Assembly: GCA_963668445.1 (NCBI GenBank)
Contig: OY764335.1
Location: 1,488,001 to 1,552,000 of the forward strand
Length of the DNA: 64,000 nt
Source of the DNA: Poriferisulfidus sp963668445
GTDB lineage: Bacteria; Pseudomonadota; Gammaproteobacteria; Poriferisulfidales; Poriferisulfidaceae
Reading direction: 5' to 3'
Below are positions 58,292 to 64,000 of the stretch, in pieces; the stretch's first letter is position 1, and the number at the start of each line of letters is the position of its first letter. The notes beneath the pieces are model-generated. The model saw nothing but the letters and a program-made list of their open reading frames with translations, had not been told where the DNA came from and did no database searches. The position numbers were made by a program, and so were the translations under genes.

Positions 58292-59767
58292 ATGGGTGAT
58301 TGCCCGACCCTGAGCCAAGCCCAATTCGAGCGCCATCGCGCCGGCGGCTGCACCCATGTCCCGCTGACGGCAACACTGCCGGCCGGCGAGCGCAGCGCCG
58401 CCGAACTGTATGCGCCCCTCGCCGCACAGGCGGGCAGTTATCTTCTGGAATCGGGCGAACCGAAGTCGCCCGCCGGGCGCTATTCGATCATCGGCCTGCC
58501 CGGCACTGCGGAGTTGAGTTATCAGGACGGCGAATTCCGCATTCGCGAGCACGGCGAACTGCGCGCGACGCAAGCGACCGCCGACCCGCTCCCGCATATC
58601 GAACAGTACATGCACAGCCGCAAGGTGGCGCCGCTGTCCGAGACCCTGCGCTTCAGCGGCGGCCTGGTCGGCTATTTCGGCTACGACGTGGTCCGCATCA
58701 TCGAGCCGACGCTGGCGGGCGGGCGGGCGGGCGACCCCTTCGCTCTGCCGGACATATGGCTGCTCCTGTCGACCGAACTCATCGTGCTCGACAACCAAAC
58801 CCGCCAGATCCTCTTGATCGTCAACCAGCCGACCGACGAACCGGAAGCCTACGCCGCCGGCCGCCGCCGCCTGGAAGCCTTGCGCGCCCATGCGGAGGAA
58901 GCGCCGGCCCTCGCCCCGCTGCAGGAAACCGATGGCGACGAAATCCCCTTCGCCTCCGGCTTCGCCGAAGCCGGCTTCTGCGAGGCCGTCCGCACCGCCC
59001 GGGAATACATCGCCGCCGGCGACGTGATGCAGGTCGTGCTGTCGCAGCGGCTCAGCCGCCCGTTCCAAGGCGCCCCTTTCGACTTGTACCGGGGCCTGCG
59101 GGAACTGAACCCGTCGCCGTACATGTACTGCCTGAACTTCGGCCCGGTGCAGGTCGTCGGCTCCAGCCCCGAAATCCTAGTGCGCCGCGAAAGCCGTGCC
59201 ATCACCGTGCGCCCCATCGCCGGCACGCGCTGGCGCGGCGCGACCGAGCACGACGACCAGCGGCTCGAAGCCGAACTGCTGGCCGACCCGAAGGAGCGGG
59301 CAGAACACCTGATGCTGATCGACCTCGGCCGCAACGACATCGGCCGGGTGTGCCAGCCGGGCAGCATCCTGCTGACGGAGCGCATGGTCGTCGAACGCTA
59401 TTCACATGTGATGCACATGGTCTCCAACGTGGAAGGCCGCCTGCCTCCGGACGTATCGACCATGGACGTGCTGCGCGCCACCTTCCCGGCCGGCACGGTC
59501 ACCGGCGCCCCCAAGGTGCGGGCCATGGAAATCATCGACGAATTGGAGCCGGCCGGGCGCGGCATCTACGCCGGCGCCATCGGCTATTTCGGCTGGGACG
59601 GCAATCTGGACACCGCCATCGCCATCCGCACCGCCGTCATCCATCAAGGGCAGATCCATGTGCAGGCCGGCGCCGGCATCGTTTACGATTCCATTCCGGA
59701 ACGCGAGTGGAGCGAGACCATGCACAAGGCGCAGGCGCTGCTCCAAGTCGCCAACCGCTACTGCTGA
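58292..59767 (+). CDS. trpE: Anthranilate synthase component I TrpE
   Basis: This 491-residue enzyme makes anthranilate from chorismate with ammonia supplied by TrpG. Late chorismate-binding motifs are clear: VMQVVLSQRLSRPF, VRPIAGTRWRGATEHDDQ, LIDLGRNDIGRVC and FPAGTVTGAPKVRAMEII. The N-terminal LLESGEPKSPAGRYSIIG carries the LLES feedback-binding element. The 65-nt gap after rpe holds a GC-rich hairpin but no obvious Trp-codon leader peptide. It is followed by trpG after 8 nt. Confidence 0.95.
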   Translation: MGDCPTLSQAQFERHRAGGCTHVPLTATLPAGERSAAELYAPLAAQAGSYLLESGEPKSPAGRYSIIGLPGTAELSYQDGEFRIREHGELRATQATADPLPHIEQYMHSRKVAPLSETLRFSGGLVGYFGYDVVRIIEPTLAGGRAGDPFALPDIWLLLSTELIVLDNQTRQILLIVNQPTDEPEAYAAGRRRLEALRAHAEEAPALAPLQETDGDEIPFASGFAEAGFCEAVRTAREYIAAGDVMQVVLSQRLSRPFQGAPFDLYRGLRELNPSPYMYCLNFGPVQVVGSSPEILVRRESRAITVRPIAGTRWRGATEHDDQRLEAELLADPKERAEHLMLIDLGRNDIGRVCQPGSILLTERMVVERYSHVMHMVSNVEGRLPPDVSTMDVLRATFPAGTVTGAPKVRAMEIIDELEPAGRGIYAGAIGYFGWDGNLDTAIAIRTAVIHQGQIHVQAGAGIVYDSIPEREWSETMHKAQALLQVANRYC

Positions 59768-59775
59768 ATGCCGCC

Positions 59776-60348
59776 ATGCTGCTGATCATCGACAACTACG
59801 ATTCGTTCACCTACAATCTGGTGCAATACTTCGGCGAGCTCGGCGCGGAGGTGAAAGTGGTGCGCAACGATCAGGCCAGCCTCGAGGCCATCCGCGGCAT
59901 GGCGCCGCGGCACTTGGTGATCTCGCCCGGCCCCTGCACGCCGAACGAGGCCGGCATCTCGGTGGCGGCCGTACAGGCCTTCGCCGGCAAGATCCCGGTG
60001 CTCGGCGTCTGCCTCGGGCACCAGAGCATCGCGCAGGCCTTCGGCGGCACCATCGTCCGCGCCGCCCGCATCATGCACGGCAAGACTTCAAGCATCCGCC
60101 ACCGCCACGAGGCCCTGTTCGCCGACATCCCGGAACCCCTGACCGCCACCCGCTACCATTCGCTGGTCGTGCGCAAGAACGATGTGCCGGACTGCCTGAA
60201 CGTCACCGCTTGGACCGACGACGACGACGAAGAGATCATGGGCTTGCAGCACGATGCCTGGCCGGTGTTCGGCGTCCAGTTCCATCCGGAATCCATCCTC
60301 ACCGAAGGCGGCCATCGGCTGCTGCAGAACTTCCTCGACAGCGCATGA
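59776..60348 (+). CDS. trpG: Anthranilate synthase component II TrpG
   Basis: This 190-residue glutamine amidotransferase feeds ammonia to TrpE. The triad is visible: Cys in VLGVCLGHQSIAQAFGG, and His and Glu in FGVQFHPESILTEGG. The start LLIIDNYDSFTYNLVQYF is typical. In many gammaproteobacteria TrpG also serves PabB for 4-aminobenzoate synthesis. It overlaps trpD by 4 nt. Confidence 0.95.
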   Translation: MLLIIDNYDSFTYNLVQYFGELGAEVKVVRNDQASLEAIRGMAPRHLVISPGPCTPNEAGISVAAVQAFAGKIPVLGVCLGHQSIAQAFGGTIVRAARIMHGKTSSIRHRHEALFADIPEPLTATRYHSLVVRKNDVPDCLNVTAWTDDDDEEIMGLQHDAWPVFGVQFHPESILTEGGHRLLQNFLDSA

Positions 60349-61391
60349 CTCCGGAACAGGCCTTCGCCGCCGCACGCGCCGGAACCGATCTGGACGCCGC
60401 GCAGATGGAAGCCGTCATGCGTGCCATCATGGCCGGCGATGTCGCGCCGGACATGCTGAAGGATCTACTGCTGGCTTGGCGCGACAAGGGCGAGGCGGTT
60501 GCGGAGATTGTCGGCGCGGCCCGCGCCATGCGCGCCTGCTCGGTGCGAATCGAACTGGCGGCGCCGCGCATTCTGGACACCTGCGGCACCGGCGGCGACG
60601 GGCTGGGCGTGTTCAACGTCTCGACGGCCGCCGCCTTCGTTGCCGCGGCCGCCGGAGCCGTCGTCGCCAAGCACGGCAACCGGGCCGTCAGTTCCACCAG
60701 CGGCAGCGCCGATGTGTTGGCCGCCGCTGGCGTCGCCGTCGACTTGCCGCCGGAAGCGGTCCGCCGCTGCATCGAAGAGGTCGGCATCGGCTTCCTGTTC
60801 GCGCCGACCCACCATCCGGCCATGCGGCACGCCGCGCCCGTGCGCCGCGAGATCGGCACGCGCACGATTTTCAACCTGCTGGGACCCCTCACCAACCCGG
60901 CCGGCGCGACGCACCAGCTGATCGGCCTGTTCGATGCCCGCTGGCTCGTCCCTTACGCAGAGACCTTGGCGGAACTCGGCACCGTACGCGCCATGACCGT
61001 GCACGCCCGGGACGGCATGGACGAACTGTCGCTGCACGCGCCGACCGATTACGCCGCGCTGCACGACGGCGCCATCGCCACCGGCACCCTCGACCCGGAA
61101 CAGTGCGGCTTGCGGCCGGCGCCGCTGGACGCCGTGCAGGCGACCTCCGCCGAACACAGCCTGGCGATCATCCGCGAAGCATTCGACGGCCGGCCGTCGG
61201 CGGCGGCGGACCTGATCTGCCTGAACGCCGGTGCCGCCCTGTTCGTCGCCGACCTCGCCGCCAGCATCAAAGACGGCATCGAGCGCAGCCGCGCCATTCT
61301 GGAGGACGGCTCGGCCGCCGCGAAACTCGAGCAACTGGCGCAAACCAGCCGACGGCTGCGCCAAGAGGACAAGGATGCATCTGCTGGATGA
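60345..61391 (+). CDS. trpD: Anthranilate phosphoribosyltransferase TrpD
   Basis: This 348-residue enzyme joins anthranilate to PRPP. It has the PRPP-binding loop DTCGTGGDGLGVFNVSTAAA, then KHGNRAVSSTSGSADVLAA and the substrate region TRTIFNLLGPLTNPAGA. The ATGA overlap with trpG defines the start. It overlaps trpC by 17 nt. Confidence 0.95.
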   Translation: MTPEQAFAAARAGTDLDAAQMEAVMRAIMAGDVAPDMLKDLLLAWRDKGEAVAEIVGAARAMRACSVRIELAAPRILDTCGTGGDGLGVFNVSTAAAFVAAAAGAVVAKHGNRAVSSTSGSADVLAAAGVAVDLPPEAVRRCIEEVGIGFLFAPTHHPAMRHAAPVRREIGTRTIFNLLGPLTNPAGATHQLIGLFDARWLVPYAETLAELGTVRAMTVHARDGMDELSLHAPTDYAALHDGAIATGTLDPEQCGLRPAPLDAVQATSAEHSLAIIREAFDGRPSAAADLICLNAGAALFVADLAASIKDGIERSRAILEDGSAAAKLEQLAQTSRRLRQEDKDASAG

Positions 61392-62166
61392 AATTCTGGC
61401 GCACAAGCGCGACGAACTTGCACAGCGCAAGCAGAAGATTTCGGAAGCGAGCTTTCTAGAGATGGCGCGGGAGAACCCGTCGCCGGGCGGCTTTCGGGGC
61501 GCCCTGCAGGCGGCCATCGCCCAGGATCGGCCCGCCGTCATCGCGGAACTCAAGCGCGCCTCGCCCAGCCGCGGCATACTGCGCGAAGACTTCGAGCCCG
61601 CCAGCCTGGCCGGCGGCTACCAGCGCGGCGGCGCGGCGGCGCTGTCCGTACTGACCGACGCGCACTACTTCAAGGGCTCCGGCGTTATTCTGGAACTGGC
61701 GCGGCGCGGCTCCACCCTGCCCATCCTGCGCAAGGACTTCATCCTCGAACCCTATCAGGTCTACGAAAGCTGCGCGATGGGCGCATCCGCCATGCTGCTG
61801 ATCGTTGCAGCCCTGCCCGACGACGAACTCCGGGAACTCCGCCAACTGGCCCGAAGCTTCGGCCTCGACGTGCTGGTCGAAGTGCACGATGAAGCGGAAT
61901 TGGCCCGCGCCGCCGACTTGCAGGCGGATCTGATCGGCATCAACAACCGGAACTTGCAGACCTTCGAAGTGACGCTGGACACCACGCTCCGCCTTGCCCT
62001 GCTGGCGCCGGACGACTGCCTCCTCGTCGCCGAAAGCGGCATCCGCTGCAGCCAAGACATCTCCCAGATTCGCGCCGGCGGCGTCCATGCCTTTCTGATC
62101 GGCGAAACCCTGATGCGCGCCGACGATCCCGGCGCGGAACTGGCCCAACTGCTGCGCGACGCATGA
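61375..62166 (+). CDS. trpC: Indole-3-glycerol phosphate synthase TrpC
   Basis: This 263-residue TIM-barrel enzyme closes the pyrrole ring to indole-3-glycerol phosphate. Catalytic stretches are PAVIAELKRASPSRGILRED, LSVLTDAHYFKGS, LPILRKDFILEPYQVYES, IGINNRNLQTFEV and LVAESGIRCSQDI. It is not fused to TrpF, unlike E. coli. It overlaps the OsmC-like gene by 4 nt. Confidence 0.95.
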   Translation: MHLLDEILAHKRDELAQRKQKISEASFLEMARENPSPGGFRGALQAAIAQDRPAVIAELKRASPSRGILREDFEPASLAGGYQRGGAAALSVLTDAHYFKGSGVILELARRGSTLPILRKDFILEPYQVYESCAMGASAMLLIVAALPDDELRELRQLARSFGLDVLVEVHDEAELARAADLQADLIGINNRNLQTFEVTLDTTLRLALLAPDDCLLVAESGIRCSQDISQIRAGGVHAFLIGETLMRADDPGAELAQLLRDA

Positions 62167-62579
62167 AGGCACGCATCGCCTGGCACGAGCACCGCACGTT
62201 CGTCGGGGAAACCGGAAGCGGCCACACCGTCGTGATGGACGGCGCGCCCGAGCACGGCGGCCGCAATCTGGCCGCCCGCCCGATGGAGATGCTGCTGCTC
62301 GGCATGGGCGGCTGCAGCGCGTACGACGTCGTCGGCATGCTGCAACGCGGCCGCCAGCCGCTGGCGCGGCTGGAACTGGACATCGAAGCGGAACGGGCCG
62401 AAGACATCCCGCAGGTCTTCACCCGCATCCATGTGCACTACCGCGCCTACGGCCATGGCCTGTCCGAGGCCCAGGTCCGCCGCGCCGTCGAGTTGTCGCT
62501 GGCCAAATACTGCTCCGCCTCCCTGATGCTCGGCGAGACCGCCGACATTACGCACGAACTGGAGATCATCGACGGCTGA
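62163..62579 (+). CDS. OsmC-family protein
   Basis: This 138-residue protein has the OsmC/Ohr fold with two conserved cysteine sites, LLLGMGGCSAYDVVGML and SLAKYCSASLMLGETADI. Family members reduce organic hydroperoxides through this cysteine pair; YhfA-like members have no proven substrate. Its length and layout resemble YhfA. It is coupled to trpC by a 4-nt overlap and to bioA by a 1-nt overlap, so it belongs to the trp-bio transcription unit. Confidence 0.85.
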   Translation: MKARIAWHEHRTFVGETGSGHTVVMDGAPEHGGRNLAARPMEMLLLGMGGCSAYDVVGMLQRGRQPLARLELDIEAERAEDIPQVFTRIHVHYRAYGHGLSEAQVRRAVELSLAKYCSASLMLGETADITHELEIIDG

Positions 62580-63868
62580 TGGGCGCTCCGCCCGACTGGG
62601 CCGCGCAGGATCTGCGCCATCTCTGGCACCCGTACGCGCCGGCGCCGGATCCGGATCCGGTCTATCCGATCGTCGGCAGCGAAGGCGTGCGCCTGACTCT
62701 GGCCGACGGCCGGCAGCTGATCGACGGCATGGCCTCCTGGTGGTGCGCCATCCACGGCTACCGCCATCCGCAGCTGGTGCAGGCCCTCCATGCGCAAATC
62801 GACGCTTTGCCGCATGTCATGTTCGGCGGATTGACGCATGAGCCCGCCGCGCAACTGGCCGCGCAACTGGCCGCGCTGGCGCCCGGCGAACTGAATCGCG
62901 TGTTCTTCTGCGACTCCGGCTCGGTCGCCGTCGAAGTCGCCATGAAAATGGCCCTGCAATATTGGCAGGCCTGCGGGCGGGCGCAGCGCTGCCGCTTCCT
63001 CGCCCTGCGTGGCAGCTACCACGGCGATACTTTTTCCGCGATGTCAGTCAGCGACCCCGACAACAGCCTGCACGAACGCTTCCGCGGACACCTGCCTTCG
63101 CAATGCTTCACGCCGCGCCCGCCGCCAGCGGACTGCGACACGACCACATTGGACGATGCCTGCGCCCGGTTCGAAGCCGATCTCGCCGCCCATCGCGACG
63201 AGCTCGCCGCCGTCATTCTGGAGCCGATGCTGCAAGGCGCCGGCGGCTTCCATCCGTATCCTGCCGCATTCCTGAAACATGTCGCAGCCATGTGCGCTTC
63301 CCATGAGGTGCTGCTCATCGCGGACGAGATCGCCACCGGGTTCGGCCGCACGGGCACCCTGCTTGCTTGCGAACATGCCGACGTCGTCCCGGATCTGATG
63401 TGCCTCGGCAAGGCGCTGACCGGCGGCATGCTCAGCTTGGCAGCAACTCTGGCGCGCGATGAAGTAGCGCAGACGATCAGTGCAGCCGGCGCCTTTCTGC
63501 ACGGGCCCACTTTCATGGCCAACCCTGCCGCCTGCCGCGTGGCTATGGCGAATGTGGAACTTCTGCTGCAACGCGATTTCCGCAGCGAAGTCGCGCAATT
63601 GGAGGCAATGCTGCAACGCGAACTGCTGCCGTTGCGAACCTCCCCGCATGTCGCCGACGTGCGCGTGCTGGGGGCCTTCGCCGTTGTGGAGACCGCCGCG
63701 CCGGTGGCCGTATCGGACTGGCAGGCATTCGCCGTGGACCGCGGCGTCTGGCTGCGCCCGTTCCGGAATTACGTCTACCTGATGCCGCCCTTGATCATCC
63801 GGCCGGACGAACTGGCGCAAGTGGCCGGCACGGTCCGCGCCGGAATACGAGAGTTATTAGGGAATTAA
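62579..63868 (+). CDS. bioA: Adenosylmethionine-8-amino-7-oxononanoate aminotransferase BioA
   Basis: This 429-residue class III aminotransferase uses S-adenosylmethionine as amino donor to make 7,8-diaminopelargonate in biotin synthesis. BioA-type features are HLWHPYAP near the N-terminus, GMASWWCAIHGYRHP, FFCDSGSVAVEVAMKMALQY, LIADEIATGFGRTGTLLACE and LCLGKALTGGMLSLAATL with the PLP lysine. The WW pair in ASWWCAI is characteristic of BioA. Other bio genes are not in the window. Its stop overlaps the rpoH stop on the other strand. Confidence 0.93.
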   Translation: MGAPPDWAAQDLRHLWHPYAPAPDPDPVYPIVGSEGVRLTLADGRQLIDGMASWWCAIHGYRHPQLVQALHAQIDALPHVMFGGLTHEPAAQLAAQLAALAPGELNRVFFCDSGSVAVEVAMKMALQYWQACGRAQRCRFLALRGSYHGDTFSAMSVSDPDNSLHERFRGHLPSQCFTPRPPPADCDTTTLDDACARFEADLAAHRDELAAVILEPMLQGAGGFHPYPAAFLKHVAAMCASHEVLLIADEIATGFGRTGTLLACEHADVVPDLMCLGKALTGGMLSLAATLARDEVAQTISAAGAFLHGPTFMANPAACRVAMANVELLLQRDFRSEVAQLEAMLQRELLPLRTSPHVADVRVLGAFAVVETAAPVAVSDWQAFAVDRGVWLRPFRNYVYLMPPLIIRPDELAQVAGTVRAGIRELLGN

Positions 63869-64000
63869 GCCAGCGCCACGCGCAGCTTCTTCATGGCGGC
63901 GGCTTCGATCTGCCGAATCCGCTCCGCCGAGACGCCGTATTCGTCCGCCAGTTCCTGCAAGGTGAGTTTGGACTCGGCGAACCAGCGGCGCTTCAGGATC
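63865..64000 (-). CDS. rpoH: RNA polymerase sigma-32 factor RpoH (C-terminus only)
   Basis: Only the last 44 codons are inside the window. They encode sigma region 4.2, with the helix-turn-helix LTLQELADEYGVSAERIRQI followed by EAAAMKKLRVALA, very close to the end of E. coli RpoH. RpoH directs the heat-shock response. The stop overlaps the bioA stop by 2 nt in convergent orientation. Another group 3 sigma factor is a remote alternative. Confidence 0.85.
   Translation of the reverse strand, partial: ILKRRWFAESKLTLQELADEYGVSAERIRQIEAAAMKKLRVALA

Noticed and set aside
1..64000. CRISPR array
   Set aside because: No regularly spaced short repeats were seen. The only notable direct repeats are the two copies inside hsdS.

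Overview
The window is high-GC, densely packed bacterial DNA from a sulfur-oxidising gammaproteobacterium, probably a relative of the Chromatiales or Ectothiorhodospiraceae. That placement is inferred from gene content and order. The window carries a reverse-type dsr operon in the order dsrABEFHCMKLJOPN, a sox operon (soxXYZAK-B plus a HbpS/GlcG-like gene and soxW) with no soxCD, the nnrD-tsaE-amiC order, trpEGDC and an RpoH C-terminus. The combination of truncated Sox and reverse Dsr fits thiosulfate oxidation through stored sulfur: SoxXAYZB puts sulfane sulfur into globules, and DsrEFH/DsrC/DsrAB/MKJOP oxidises it to sulfite.

Layout. 1-11.1 kb is housekeeping: a GCS2-type glutamate-cysteine ligase cut by the window edge, argA, a RibD-like reductase, amiC-tsaE-nnrED, an orphan hydantoinase/oxoprolinase B subunit, a PuuD-like membrane protein and argD-argF. 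11.1-17.2 kb holds two paralogous TonB-dependent receptors in tandem. 17.3-23.9 kb holds phoU, a polyprenyl diphosphate synthase, ppk-ppx and ilvD. At 24.0 kb is a cysteine-less DsrC-family protein (RspA type).

24.7-35.3 kb is a defence island with AT-richer spacers: an AbrB/PIN toxin-antitoxin pair behind a 29-nt palindrome, hsdM, then an apparent operon of a small membrane protein, abiEi, abiEii, hsdS and hsdR, and last a truncated type III restriction helicase. The AbiE pair therefore sits inside the type I restriction-modification locus, behind a promoter that overlaps an inverted repeat.

35.4-47.6 kb is the dsr operon. 47.96-53.5 kb is the sox operon on the opposite strand, converging on dsr across about 400 bp without a gene. 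53.6-54.35 kb holds an internally deleted AAA-ATPase/nuclease gene and the tRNA-Val(CAC) and tRNA-Arg(CCT) genes. 54.35-57.4 kb (minus strand) holds an alpha-carbonic anhydrase, an O-methyltransferase and an acetolactate synthase-like enzyme. 57.5-63.9 kb is rpe, trpEGDC, an OsmC-like gene and bioA, meeting the 3' end of rpoH.

Several likely promoters share an extended -10 of the form TGC-TAYAWT (2698, 8350, 27799, 35416, and a weaker one at 24692). No CRISPR array, complete insertion sequence or prophage was seen.
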